From JANWKQ01 sp964624635 (lineage in GTDB: Bacteria; Bacteroidota; Bacteroidia; CAIKAF01), in the NCBI GenBank assembly GCA_964624635.1, contig CAZUXM010000009.1, positions 6,805 to 70,804 on the forward strand: DNA of 64,000 nucleotides. Direction: 5' to 3'. The translations under genes were made by a program, and so were the position numbers. The notes under the pieces were generated by a model, which saw only the letters and a program-made list of their open reading frames with translations, was not told the origin of the DNA and searched no databases. Within the stretch, counting starts at the first letter, position 1. Each line of letters begins with the position of its first letter. Positions 7,810 to 17,675 of this stretch are shown here, one piece after another.

Positions 7810-8820
7810 ATGCTTAAAATTGATATGCATACCCATATCCTACCCAAGGATATTCCGGATTTTGCCAAAAAATTCGGATATGAAGGATTTATCAAATTAC
7901 ATCATCATCGCCAAGGTTGGGCAAGAATGATGCAAGGGGAGAAATTCTTTAGAGAAATCAATGAAAATTGCTGGGACCCCAAAGTACGCATAGAAGAATA
8001 TGCCAAGTACAATACTCAGGTGCAGGTGGTATGCACTATTCCTGTAATGTTTAGTTATTGGGCAAAACCTGCTGATGGATTAGATGTTTCTCGTTTTTTA
8101 AATGACCATATTGCAGAAATCGTTACTCTGTACCCAAAAAACTATGTAGGCTTGGGAACGCTACCCATGCAAGATGTAGACTTGGCAATAAAAGAATTAG
8201 AAAGACTCAAATATGAATGTAAAATGCCCGGCATTCAAATTGGAAGTAACATTAACAACATTAATCTGGGAGATGAAAAACTCTACCCCATTTTTGAAGC
8301 CTGTGAAAAACTCGATATGGCTGTACTGGTTCATCCATGGGAAATGATGGGTCAAGAACATATGAGTAAATACTGGCTCCCTTGGCTGGTAGGTATGCCG
8401 GCAGAAACAGCCCGATCGATGGCATCACTCATTTTTAGCGGAGTAATGGAAAAATTGCCGAAACTTCGTTTTTGTTTTGCTCATGCAGGAGGTAGTTTTA
8501 TCCCAACCATTGGTAGATTAGAACATGGTTTTAATTGCAGACCTGATTTAGTGGCCATAGACAATCCTGTAAATCCACGTGAATATTTAGGTAAATTTTG
8601 GGTAGATAGTGCTACTCATGACCCAGAATTATTGGAATATATTTTGAAAAAACAAGGTAGTAAAAAGGTATGCTTAGGTACTGATTACCCTTTCCCGCTG
8701 GGCGATTTAGAGATTGGTACATTTATTGAACATATGAACCTGACAACTGAAACTGTAGAGGATCTCTTTTATAAGTCAACCCTAGATTGGTTACAGTTGG
8801 ATGAAAAAACGTTTATATGA
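7810..8820 (+). CDS. 2-amino-3-carboxymuconate-6-semialdehyde decarboxylase (ACMSD)
   Basis: 336 residues, the normal ACMSD length. The amidohydrolase fold has HxH at residues 7-9 (KIDMHTHILPKDIPDFAKKF). It also has NENCWDPKVRIEEY, CTIPVMFSYWAKPADGLD, VGLGTLPMQ and LVHPWEMMGQ. Further on come KYWLPWLVGMPAETARS, CFAHAGGSF and LGTDYPFPLGDLE with the metal-binding Asp. These blocks match eukaryotic ACMSD closely. The enzyme diverts 2-amino-3-carboxymuconate semialdehyde, made from tryptophan via kynurenine and 3-hydroxyanthranilate, away from quinolinate/NAD synthesis. No other kynurenine-pathway gene is in the window. The stop overlaps the next ATG (ATGA), so the lipoprotein behind it is translationally coupled. 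Confidence 0.93.
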   Translation: MLKIDMHTHILPKDIPDFAKKFGYEGFIKLHHHRQGWARMMQGEKFFREINENCWDPKVRIEEYAKYNTQVQVVCTIPVMFSYWAKPADGLDVSRFLNDHIAEIVTLYPKNYVGLGTLPMQDVDLAIKELERLKYECKMPGIQIGSNINNINLGDEKLYPIFEACEKLDMAVLVHPWEMMGQEHMSKYWLPWLVGMPAETARSMASLIFSGVMEKLPKLRFCFAHAGGSFIPTIGRLEHGFNCRPDLVAIDNPVNPREYLGKFWVDSATHDPELLEYILKKQGSKKVCLGTDYPFPLGDLEIGTFIEHMNLTTETVEDLFYKSTLDWLQLDEKTFI

Positions 8821-9281
8821 GTAAGAGAATTTATTTTACCGCCGCCATTATCGCAATTGTATTAGTTATTTTTGCAGGATACTCTTGTAAAACAGTAAAA
8901 CAAAATACTGATAAAACAACTACTAAAATTGACAACAATCAGGTAACTTGTTTGCCTATTGTATTGGATACAGGTAATACCTACGCTGAATCAGATCCAT
9001 TTTTATTGGTAAATGCTGCCATTGAAGCCTCATGCTTAATGATAGAAGTTGAATACAGCGGAGGTTGTGGTGGTGATACCTGGACGTTGGCATGGAATGG
9101 CATATTGATGAAATCATTACCTCCAAAAGCGAATATTTATCTGCACTTAAAAGATGAAGATGCCTGCAGGGAAACAGTACGCAAAAAGTTATACTTTGAT
9201 ATAAGCTCAATTTATAAAAACCAAGAAGTGGTTCTTTACTTAAAAGATTTTAGAGGTATGCTTACATATACTCCACAATAA
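8817..9281 (+). CDS. Putative lipoprotein, function unknown
   Basis: 154 residues. N-terminal hydrophobic stretch IIAIVLVIFAGYSC ends in a lipobox-like Cys24, so export and lipidation are likely. The mature part (about residues 44-154) looks like a compact beta-sandwich, with an alternating pattern in LMIEVEYSGGCGGDTWTLAW and three further cysteines that could pair. No family recognised. The ATG overlaps the ACMSD stop by 4 bp, indicating translational coupling, although no functional link to tryptophan breakdown is obvious. Confidence 0.65.
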   Translation: MSKRIYFTAAIIAIVLVIFAGYSCKTVKQNTDKTTTKIDNNQVTCLPIVLDTGNTYAESDPFLLVNAAIEASCLMIEVEYSGGCGGDTWTLAWNGILMKSLPPKANIYLHLKDEDACRETVRKKLYFDISSIYKNQEVVLYLKDFRGMLTYTPQ

Positions 9282-9284
9282 TAT

Positions 9285-9366
9285 TTGTCATTTCGACTGG
9301 AGTGCAGCGGAATGGAGAAATATAAACAATCCATTTATAGATTTCTCCCTGCGGTCGAAATGACAA
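9285..9366. repeat. Imperfect palindromic intergenic repeat
   Basis: Outer arms TTGTCATTTCGAC (9285-9297) and GTCGAAATGACAA (9354-9366) are perfect inverted copies. Inner arms GGAGAAAT (9314-9321) and ATTTCTCC (9341-9348) pair as well. It lies between convergent genes, so it may act as a bidirectional terminator as well as being a dispersed repeat. Confidence 0.8.
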
Positions 9367-9371
9367 TAGAA

Positions 9372-9761
9372 TTATTGTCCAATATTTCTCATGATTCTCT
9401 TCTGCAAAAACAACATCCAAAGGATGATTCCAATAACAACCCCAACTAGATTAGCTACAATATCATACTGATCGAAACTTCGGTTTTTTAAAATAAATCC
9501 TTGATTGATTTCAATAAAAGTACCGTATACCGAACTGAATATAGCTGTGATAACGAGATAGTTTTTACGAAGAACCGGAAAGCTGTTTTGTAAAACGAAA
9601 CCCCTCATTAAAAGAATCTGCAAGGTACTGTAGAAGAAAAAATGAATGAGTTTATCAAAATTGATGAAAGGTCCAGAAGGTAATTGCCTGCCCGGTAAAG
9701 AGCATAAAATAAAAATGAGGAACACCCATAGTATTCCCCATATATTATATTTAAAAAACAT
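9372..9761 (-). CDS. VanZ-family membrane protein
   Basis: 129 residues with four hydrophobic helices. The VanZ-like pattern is clear: an early LPGRQLPSG loop, then NFDKLIHFFFYSTLQILL, a loop YGTFIEINQGFILKNRSFD, and the last helices starting DIVANLVGVVIG. VanZ-like proteins have been linked to teicoplanin resistance in Gram-positives, but in Bacteroidota the role is unknown. It sits 9 bp after gcvH on the same strand. The ruvA-sprA-gcvH-vanZ order recurs in gliding bacteria, so it is probably the last gene of that run. Confidence 0.85.
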   Translation of the reverse strand: MFFKYNIWGILWVFLIFILCSLPGRQLPSGPFINFDKLIHFFFYSTLQILLMRGFVLQNSFPVLRKNYLVITAIFSSVYGTFIEINQGFILKNRSFDQYDIVANLVGVVIGIILWMLFLQKRIMRNIGQ

Positions 9762-9770
9762 GTTTTAAAA

Positions 9771-10151
9771 TTATGCTCCTACCAAAGAAGAATAAGAAGC
9801 AGCATCCATTAGATGATCCAATTCAGCGGTATCAGTAAGTTTTACTTTTACCATCCAACCATCACCATAAGGATCCTTATTCACCAATTCAGGATTGGCT
9901 TCAAGCTTTGGATTCACTTCTAAGATTTCGGCTCCACAGGGTAAAAACAAATCAGAAACTGTTTTTACAGCTTCTACTGTTCCAAATACTTCTTCTTTAT
10001 CAAGAGTTTCGCCTACTGTTTCAATTTCAACAAAAACGATATCACCTAACTCACTTTGAGCAAAATCAGTAATACCAATATAAGCTACATCACCTTCTAC
10101 ACGAATCCATTCGTGATCTTTAGAATACTTAAGTTCTGAGGGTACTTTCAT
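9771..10151 (-). CDS. gcvH: Glycine cleavage system H protein
   Basis: 126 residues, full length. The lipoyl attachment site is Lys63 in VFGTVEAVKTVSDLFLPCG. Other family blocks are KYSKDHEWIRVEGDVAYIGI and NKDPYGDGWMVKVKL. It carries the aminomethyl group between the P, T and L proteins of the glycine cleavage complex. The other gcv genes are not in the window. It lies downstream of sprA, 87 bp away, in an arrangement conserved in Bacteroidota; the reason for the linkage is unknown. Confidence 0.97.
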   Translation of the reverse strand: MKVPSELKYSKDHEWIRVEGDVAYIGITDFAQSELGDIVFVEIETVGETLDKEEVFGTVEAVKTVSDLFLPCGAEILEVNPKLEANPELVNKDPYGDGWMVKVKLTDTAELDHLMDAASYSSLVGA

Positions 10152-10238
10152 AATTGTAAACCAAGTTTATTTTAGGGAATCCAAACGTAACAAAAAAACA
10201 TCAAAAAGGATTTAGTAATACTAAATTTTTTAGTTTTT

Positions 10239-13200
10239 TTATTGAGTAAGGGTAAACCTGATGCTTAAACCCGCATTGGTATTGGCTGTTGGGAACTGAT
10301 TGGCCACAAATGGGTTATTGATAATCTGATCCACAAATAACCTTACTGTGATGGAAGTATTTACCTGATATTCGGCAAAAGCCTTGATATTGATGGCTCT
10401 CTGACCCGCAGTTACCTGCTCAATCATAGTATCAATCTTACGGATTACCGTAGAGTTATCTCTTAACCCAAAGTCAAATCGTAGATTAAGGTTACTCTTA
10501 ATTTCCTTACCCCCAATTCTGAACGGTAATTTTACATTCTTAATGGTATACCCTGCTCCTACAATTACCTCAAAAGTATTACTTTCTGTAACCTGACTAT
10601 TGGGAAAATTAAGTGTAATGTTACGGCTTGATTTTACTTCAACACTTGCTTGTAATGTATTATTGAAGGTCATGTCCATTTTAATCAACGGGTTGTAACT
10701 TTCCATTAAAGTAACCGAGTTCATAAAGTAGCGGCTAATAAAGTTGCCATTATCGTCTTTTACACTATGTGCAAACGGATTATTAATAAATATTACAGGA
10801 TCATAGCCCGGTTGTGAAGTATATACATAATTACTTTGGAATCCGGCTACATTCATGGTAGATTGATATGCATGAGAGAATACAATATTCTTAAACACTT
10901 TTTTAATGAACGGAACATCTTTTAACCCATCAAATTGTAATCTCCAGTTAGGAATAGGTATTTGTGGAAACATATCAAAACTCATATCATTAGGATTTCT
11001 TCCCTGATACGCTGCGAGGAATGAATAGAACAATACATCCTGCTGACGATCTCCATACCCTGATTGATAAGTTGCATTAGGATTATATACAGTATTGCCA
11101 CCATTCATTTGAGCAATTCTACCTGAAATGATTGAACGATAATCCAATAAATTTTTAAAGAAATCTGATTCGAAGTTGCTTCCTATACCTCCAAACGAAG
11201 TGGCCATCATATTGGTAGAGATAGTAAAGTTACCGGTAGTTAATGGGTTTTGCGCAACAAAATCATTAGCACTTGGTACATACCTGTAATTCGATTGATA
11301 ATTCTCCGCATAGGTTCTGGTTCCCGTAATGGTTACTCTAAAACCTTTGAACGGTTCGTAAGTGGCATTGTAGGTTAAGTTGGTGTTATGAGTACGGTTA
11401 AACATAATGTTCATGGCACTATCTTGTACTAACCAATTATCCTGTACCAGTTTATTTTTCAAATCTACATCACTGTACTGACGACCAAATACGAAATCAC
11501 CTCCTACGCCCGGATTATAAATATCCATACCAAGCAATGAAGTTCCTGCTTTGTATCCGGGTAATATAGTACCATTCGTTTCAGTATAACTCACAGAAAT
11601 ATTCTTGAGTCCGAACACAATTTTACCTATGGTTTTGGGTATTTCTCCCCAATCGAATTTTTTCTTCGGTCGTTTACCATCAATGTAAATCATACATCCT
11701 TTGGCATCTACATCAGAAATAAATCTTACCTTATTTTCATCCACTATCTCCGTAGTTCCTTTTACAGTATTACCATCCTTATCTACAACCCGAACGGTAA
11801 CCATTTTAGTGTTCAGTTTATGAGTGATGAGTTTTTTCTTATCCTTTTTAAATGTGGTGGCTTTTTTACTGGTCCATTTTACATTTTTAAATTTCTTTGG
11901 ATCACTGGTATCAGGTTTACCATCATCTTTCTTTGGGGCTTTCCAAATCTCCTTTATTCCCGGAATTTTATTCCATAGATTTGAAAGANNNNNNNNNNGA
12001 TTAGCCTGAGCATTCACTTTAAATGTAGTTGAGTTTTGTGCTATGTTACCAAATCTTCCTTGCGAAAATTCACCTGTTGGGCTGCGTTGCATAGTACCGG
12101 AAGTCCATTTATAATTACCGCTGTATCCTATAGAACCAGACAACCACTCTGTTAATGGTAATTTACTGAACGGTATTTGGTAGTTCACATCATAGTTGTG
12201 TGTATACATGGTATTTCTACCAAAGAATGGAACATTAGGTTTAATACTATTATCCAATGTCATTTCAGGTTCATCAACCCTCGAATTATTGGTTGCATTA
12301 AATGTTAAGGTAACTGATTTGAAAGGACTATACTGAAAATCGTAAGTACGTACCCAAACAAAATTCTTTTTGAATGTTGGATCAATAATCAAGGTATATG
12401 GAGTAGTATTACGTAATAAAAACTCATTTTCATCACGTTGAATATTGGCCCGTGCCGCCAAACGTTTTGGCATCAAGGTAAAATTAAAATCTTTGAGCCA
12501 CTTGAGCCACTTGCTCTTGCTCTTCATTTTTTTGAAAGGCTCCCAATATTTTACCGTAGGTGCAAATGTATATCCTAATGACCCTTTATGTTGAGTGGTA
12601 TTGTTTCTTACCGTTTTAATATCACGATAGGTATCCTCTGTATATGAATAAGAAAGATCCCAGTTCTCAATATCCCACAAATGAATCTTTTTATTTCCTA
12701 CACGATTTTTACGCATGTTGGTAATATTAAAACTGGTTCGGGTAATTACCGTTTGAGTAAGTTGGCGTAATTCTTCTTTTTCTGCTTCCGTTGCTAAATT
12801 ATCAATAGCTCGTGTAAACCTTACATCCGGATCTAAAGGATTAAACTGTGGATTCGCAACACTCAATGAATAACTAAAGAAAATAGGAATGGTAACTCCT
12901 GCTTTAGGACCAAAGAATTTTCCAAATTCAAATTGAGTAGTAATATCAAAAGTGGTAGTACTTTGACGTGCTCTTTGTAAAGGTTTTTGATCGATGTTTC
13001 CAAAACCGGCAGAGGTATATGAAGCAGATGCCGTTACTTGTCCGAAATCAGCCAAGTCTAATTGCGTTCTTACTTTAGCCGCCCAACCTCCTTCTTCAAA
13101 ATAATCTGTTACACGTAATTCGTTCACCCAAATTTGTGCAGTTTTAGGTAAACCATCATCTTGTTTAGTTCCGTTATTTCCTGTTTGCCATGGGTTAGCA

Positions 13201-16200
13201 TCTACATGTGGATTACGAACCCCAATCATGATGGAACGAATATTCGCAATATTGGGATTACCAAAAATGGAAACTCTTTGTCCGTTATCCAATAATTTTC
13301 TATACACTTCATTCATTGGAACACCGGCAGCATTTCTTTCCAGTTTTAATTCAGGTAATTGTTCCAATAAAATATCAATAGCACATTGTTGAGGCCATAC
13401 ATTTTTACGATAATTTTGGTCATCACTTGGCTTAGCAGGATTCTCAGGTTGAATACCAATATTAGATAAGGTTAACGGAACTTCTACTTCATAATAGTTT
13501 TCAGTAGCATCCATTCCTAAACGAACAAATATGGTAAGATCATTGGTATCCAATGCTGCATTTTGAACTTCTTCAGCATGCACCCACATCTTTAAATTAC
13601 GGTAAGCTCTAAAATCATATTCAGTGTTTTTATATACTGATTTTGCTTCTCCATCCTGTAATCCACTAACGTTTAATACTAATGACTGCTCATTTAATTG
13701 AGTTAACTGAGGATTGGCAGGGTCTACCTCACGAGTAATTCCGGGAGGCATCGCATATGGGAAAGGATCTTTACCTGTATTCTCTTCGATATTTACTGTT
13801 ACTGCATTAAAATCAGCTTGTGTTTGAGTAGTAAATGCCGTTGGGTCCCATAAGCTATTGTCATAAATCCTCCAGTCAGCACGAACTAATTGTAAAGTAG
13901 CTAAACGCAAGTAAACATCATCCGGGAAATCGGTGGTAACCATTCTCATATAACGGATAGAACGGAAGTTGTCGATAGTACCAAATTGTTCTCTGTCTTC
14001 TGAACGAATAGGAATACGGAACTGAATCCATCTTACTTGTTTGGTATAATTACTATTGGCTCCAAATGTATATGGTTTACTTTGACCTACACGTATATCC
14101 GTAATATAGTTGGTACCGATGTCTCCATCTTCAATATCTTCAGGACGTAAACTCACTTTGTACTGATAATAACCTTCAGGTTGGTCTAATGTAAAGTTGG
14201 TATTTACGTCTTCGGAATTAGGTGTTTGTTGGAATGATTCATTAATATTACTAGCCGGTGAATTTCTTTCTGCGCCCAAATAGTTTTTATACCTGTGATG
14301 AGGATAAGATTGATTATCCAATGCATCGTTATTATATGCACCTCCCGTATAATGTTTGTAATTATCCCCGGAAGGGTCAGCTTCTAAATTATTGTATGCA
14401 TCAGTTGGTAAAATTCCTGAAGCACTGGACAAATAAGAATTAAAATGTTGCATCTCTGCACCATCAATCAGACCATCGTAACCCACATCTTGCGAATCTC
14501 TGGTTGCAGGGTCATTATCAAAATTACTATTGATAGGCTGTAACAATGGTGCTCTTCCCCATGCAGTGGTAATAGTAGGTCGATTTTGTGTAGGTGTTGG
14601 TAATCCATTTTCATAATTCAAACGACCATCTTTACACACATCCTCATTCATATTACCTATCTGGATAATAAAATCTCCCCCGCCGCCCGGATCTAAGTTG
14701 AGGTTATGCGTTTCAGGGTCTCCATCCCAAATTTTTAATGAATCCAAATCAGCGGTAAATGGATCCATCATCCAAAATTCTATATAAGCCACGTTAGCCG
14801 CATCCCAATTCGTAGTTTCCATTCTGCGCATCATAGAACCGAAATTAGATGAAGGATTAGTCAGCTGAACTTTACCGTTAGGACTCAGCGGATCTAATGA
14901 TGATACATCATAGTTGTATGGTCCTCTTTCATTCGGGAAGAAATGAATATCCAATACTTGTTGTGTTGAAATCACCCCTAAATTAGTAGGAGGTTGATAA
15001 CCCGGAAACACCTCACGACTATCAATTTCACGCAAGTAGTTATTAATCATAATAGACTGCTTGTTTTTAATAGCATTAGGGGTATAAGTGTTGTTACGAT
15101 AGAACAATGGGTCCTGAATGAACCAGGTCATTTTTGCTCTATGATAATTGTATGCTAAATCATTAAATAAATCTCCGTTAGGGAAAGCAGGGTTGCTTTG
15201 TGGTACGGTTCCTAATCTCCAGAAAAACGGGTTACGGATATCAATAGGCGTTTCTGCTCCTTCAAAATCATCGATGTAAGAAATACCATTCTCATTATTG
15301 TTTGGATCAATGGCTGTATTAAATCCCGGAATCAAACCGGCAATCTCTGCGTTTACTTTAAAGTTAGATGGAACCTTGGTATCAATACCCGGAATTTTAT
15401 CTACTAGCCTGGTAATAAAATTAGAAGTAGTTGAATAATTGATATCGTAACCCAACATGGTATTAGAGATGGGCTCATTACCGATGTCAATTTTTTGTGT
15501 AAGTGGTCTTTCATGTAAGTTCATGAAAGTAGCTCCCATTTGAAAATCTTTACTGAATTTATAATCAGCATGAATACCTATCATTCGTTTTTGCTGAATA
15601 TTGAACGTAGCATTGTTCTCCAACGAAATATTGATGGGTAATCCTGAACTTAAAATACTCTCATTTACAATTCTTACTTTACCTGCTGAATAATCAACAG
15701 TATAATCTACCCCCTCTACTAATGTTTTTCCACCTGCAGTAACAGTAACTGAACCTTGTGGTACATTAAATGCATTTAATGAAATTTCATTACCGGCAGC
15801 GCCTTTATAACTACCTCCAATATAAAAACGATTTTTTTCCTGATTTAATTCTGCTAACTGTTGGATGGTGGTATACAACGAATCAAAAGCATATCGTTGT
15901 ACTAATCCCGGATCAGGAATTTGTGTACTTAAATATGTAGTACTGAATGGTTGACGAACCGGAAATATAATTCTACCATTTTGCGCTCTGATGGTTCTAC
16001 CTTCAACAAAGTCAAAAAATCCATCATGAATCTGGTCATTCTGTTGATTTAATCTATCGAGATTAAACAATCTCAACAATGGAGTTCCGCTAATTGCTCC
16101 TGCATTAGGGAAAAAGTTTTGTTTTAAACCGGTTTCAGTATCCTGATAAAGCAAGTTCAAAGTAAAATCTTCCTGCCCTATGTTATAACCACCAATACTG

Positions 16201-17642
16201 TAGATGTTTTTCATCATCCAGTTCCAGTTAGGTTGTTTAACATCCAGGTTAGACGCCTTTAATAATTTTACGCAAATAGCTTTGGGTGCAGGAATGTCTG
16301 TTCCAAATTCACCTACCTGAAAGGTTTGCCCGCCCACCGTATATTGGTAAGCTACACCTAAAACCTCATCTGCATTTAATGCTTGGTTTAATGAGATATA
16401 TCCTAAAATTGGATCGAAGGTATATTCATTCGGTTGTAATAATCTGGCATTGGCCAGTTTTTCAATTTCAATACCGGGTTTTAACTGATTAAATAAATAC
16501 TGACTGGTAATATCTCTAATTTGGTTCTGATCAATCAAAGGACCTCCTGGATCAAATGTTGGATTGGCTTCATTAGCAGGGAAAACAGTTGAGTTTGGGA
16601 AACTCGGCTCGCCGAGAGGAACCATACCTACAATGTTTCTTAAATTTTCCGTAGCATTTACACGGTTGGTTACCCATACCTCAATACGGGTTACGTTAAC
16701 AGGTGAAGTTACAAACGGTAAAGTTGCATTCGCCTGGTCATACTGATACATAAAATAGTCACTTAAAAAATAGTGACGATTGGCTTCGTAATTACTACAA
16801 GCAACTTCAAATTTGGTAACCTGTGCACCGCCTTGTACCTGTATGTTTTGTTTTTGACCTTGTTGTTGAGTAAATACAGAAGTTACTTCGAGTTTACCAA
16901 ACTTCAATTTATTTTTTACCCCGAATAATGCCTGGCTCCCTTGAATCAAAGTTCCGGTTAAGGGTAATGATACGTTACCAAATTCTAATACTTGTAAGAT
17001 ATCATCCTCATTACCTTCGTACTTTAAATTCATTTGGTTTTCGAAATTGAAAACTGCTTTTGTATTAAAGTTGGCATTCAATTGTATTTTATCTCCAATC
17101 TTACCTAATAAACTTAATTGAATATTCTGATCGAAATTAAAGGTAGCTACGGTACGTTGTTGTAATGGAATGTTAGGGTTATCTGTTTTATTCACCCTAA
17201 CCCCTAAAATTAATTCGGCAGTTCCTTGCGGACGAATTTCTATTTTACTGCTACCAAAAATGTTTTTGAAAATTTCATTATTGATATTGATTTTAGGAAT
17301 TAAACTATTGGTTTCAGAACCTTGACTATTGGCATTTTCTTTTTTACGCCAATAATCAGCCGTCGATTTATTCATTTGGCGACGTTGGTATTCTTCTGCA
17401 CTAATCGTTTCAGAACTTAAGGTGATATTACCTATTTTTTTTACTACAGTGTACGTGTTGTTTGCCGGGTTATAAGTAGCCGTTTCAACTACGTTGCTGG
17501 GGGTATAATTACCCATATGGGTAATATTGCTATTATCGGTGGAGTCGGTTTGCGACCACCCCTTTGATACAAACAGGCAAAGTATTGCCATGATCAAAGC
17601 AAGCCTCCCATTGCTTATAAATCTTTTCAATCCCTTTTTCAT
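10239..17642 (-). CDS. sprA: SprA, type IX secretion translocon / gliding motility protein
   Basis: 2467 residues, the expected giant size for SprA (Sov), the outer-membrane beta-barrel through which type IX secretion substrates pass. The N-terminus (KRFISNGRLALIMAILCLFV, ending at Gln) is a signal peptide. Long stretches alternate beta strands with loops, including the family blocks INLNANFNTKA-like (KIQLNANFNTKAVFNFENQM), SYIDDFEGAETPIDIRNP and ARANIQRDENEFLLRNT. The protein ends in an aromatic-poor barrel strand, NTNAGLSIRFTLTQ. A 10-N gap (11989-11998) is crossed in frame. It lies between ruvA and gcvH, the canonical location. It implies that this organism has a type IX secretion system; the gld genes and PorV are outside the window. 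Confidence 0.96.
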   Translation of the reverse strand: MKKGLKRFISNGRLALIMAILCLFVSKGWSQTDSTDNSNITHMGNYTPSNVVETATYNPANNTYTVVKKIGNITLSSETISAEEYQRRQMNKSTADYWRKKENANSQGSETNSLIPKININNEIFKNIFGSSKIEIRPQGTAELILGVRVNKTDNPNIPLQQRTVATFNFDQNIQLSLLGKIGDKIQLNANFNTKAVFNFENQMNLKYEGNEDDILQVLEFGNVSLPLTGTLIQGSQALFGVKNKLKFGKLEVTSVFTQQQGQKQNIQVQGGAQVTKFEVACSNYEANRHYFLSDYFMYQYDQANATLPFVTSPVNVTRIEVWVTNRVNATENLRNIVGMVPLGEPSFPNSTVFPANEANPTFDPGGPLIDQNQIRDITSQYLFNQLKPGIEIEKLANARLLQPNEYTFDPILGYISLNQALNADEVLGVAYQYTVGGQTFQVGEFGTDIPAPKAICVKLLKASNLDVKQPNWNWMMKNIYSIGGYNIGQEDFTLNLLYQDTETGLKQNFFPNAGAISGTPLLRLFNLDRLNQQNDQIHDGFFDFVEGRTIRAQNGRIIFPVRQPFSTTYLSTQIPDPGLVQRYAFDSLYTTIQQLAELNQEKNRFYIGGSYKGAAGNEISLNAFNVPQGSVTVTAGGKTLVEGVDYTVDYSAGKVRIVNESILSSGLPINISLENNATFNIQQKRMIGIHADYKFSKDFQMGATFMNLHERPLTQKIDIGNEPISNTMLGYDINYSTTSNFITRLVDKIPGIDTKVPSNFKVNAEIAGLIPGFNTAIDPNNNENGISYIDDFEGAETPIDIRNPFFWRLGTVPQSNPAFPNGDLFNDLAYNYHRAKMTWFIQDPLFYRNNTYTPNAIKNKQSIMINNYLREIDSREVFPGYQPPTNLGVISTQQVLDIHFFPNERGPYNYDVSSLDPLSPNGKVQLTNPSSNFGSMMRRMETTNWDAANVAYIEFWMMDPFTADLDSLKIWDGDPETHNLNLDPGGGGDFIIQIGNMNEDVCKDGRLNYENGLPTPTQNRPTITTAWGRAPLLQPINSNFDNDPATRDSQDVGYDGLIDGAEMQHFNSYLSSASGILPTDAYNNLEADPSGDNYKHYTGGAYNNDALDNQSYPHHRYKNYLGAERNSPASNINESFQQTPNSEDVNTNFTLDQPEGYYQYKVSLRPEDIEDGDIGTNYITDIRVGQSKPYTFGANSNYTKQVRWIQFRIPIRSEDREQFGTIDNFRSIRYMRMVTTDFPDDVYLRLATLQLVRADWRIYDNSLWDPTAFTTQTQADFNAVTVNIEENTGKDPFPYAMPPGITREVDPANPQLTQLNEQSLVLNVSGLQDGEAKSVYKNTEYDFRAYRNLKMWVHAEEVQNAALDTNDLTIFVRLGMDATENYYEVEVPLTLSNIGIQPENPAKPSDDQNYRKNVWPQQCAIDILLEQLPELKLERNAAGVPMNEVYRKLLDNGQRVSIFGNPNIANIRSIMIGVRNPHVDANPWQTGNNGTKQDDGLPKTAQIWVNELRVTDYFEEGGWAAKVRTQLDLADFGQVTASASYTSAGFGNIDQKPLQRARQSTTTFDITTQFEFGKFFGPKAGVTIPIFFSYSLSVANPQFNPLDPDVRFTRAIDNLATEAEKEELRQLTQTVITRTSFNITNMRKNRVGNKKIHLWDIENWDLSYSYTEDTYRDIKTVRNNTTQHKGSLGYTFAPTVKYWEPFKKMKSKSKWLKWLKDFNFTLMPKRLAARANIQRDENEFLLRNTTPYTLIIDPTFKKNFVWVRTYDFQYSPFKSVTLTFNATNNSRVDEPEMTLDNSIKPNVPFFGRNTMYTHNYDVNYQIPFSKLPLTEWLSGSIGYSGNYKWTSGTMQRSPTGEFSQGRFGNIAQNSTTFKVNAQANXXXXLSNLWNKIPGIKEIWKAPKKDDGKPDTSDPKKFKNVKWTSKKATTFKKDKKKLITHKLNTKMVTVRVVDKDGNTVKGTTEIVDENKVRFISDVDAKGCMIYIDGKRPKKKFDWGEIPKTIGKIVFGLKNISVSYTETNGTILPGYKAGTSLLGMDIYNPGVGGDFVFGRQYSDVDLKNKLVQDNWLVQDSAMNIMFNRTHNTNLTYNATYEPFKGFRVTITGTRTYAENYQSNYRYVPSANDFVAQNPLTTGNFTISTNMMATSFGGIGSNFESDFFKNLLDYRSIISGRIAQMNGGNTVYNPNATYQSGYGDRQQDVLFYSFLAAYQGRNPNDMSFDMFPQIPIPNWRLQFDGLKDVPFIKKVFKNIVFSHAYQSTMNVAGFQSNYVYTSQPGYDPVIFINNPFAHSVKDDNGNFISRYFMNSVTLMESYNPLIKMDMTFNNTLQASVEVKSSRNITLNFPNSQVTESNTFEVIVGAGYTIKNVKLPFRIGGKEIKSNLNLRFDFGLRDNSTVIRKIDTMIEQVTAGQRAINIKAFAEYQVNTSITVRLFVDQIINNPFVANQFPTANTNAGLSIRFTLTQ
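11989..11998. other. Assembly gap (10 N) inside sprA
   Basis: The reading frame is kept on both sides (KVNAQAN before, LSNLWNKIPGIKEIW after), so here the 10-nt length is compatible with the gene. Confidence 0.9.
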
Positions 17643-17675
17643 CTACTCGATTCCGTTTCCTATAACCGATTTTTT

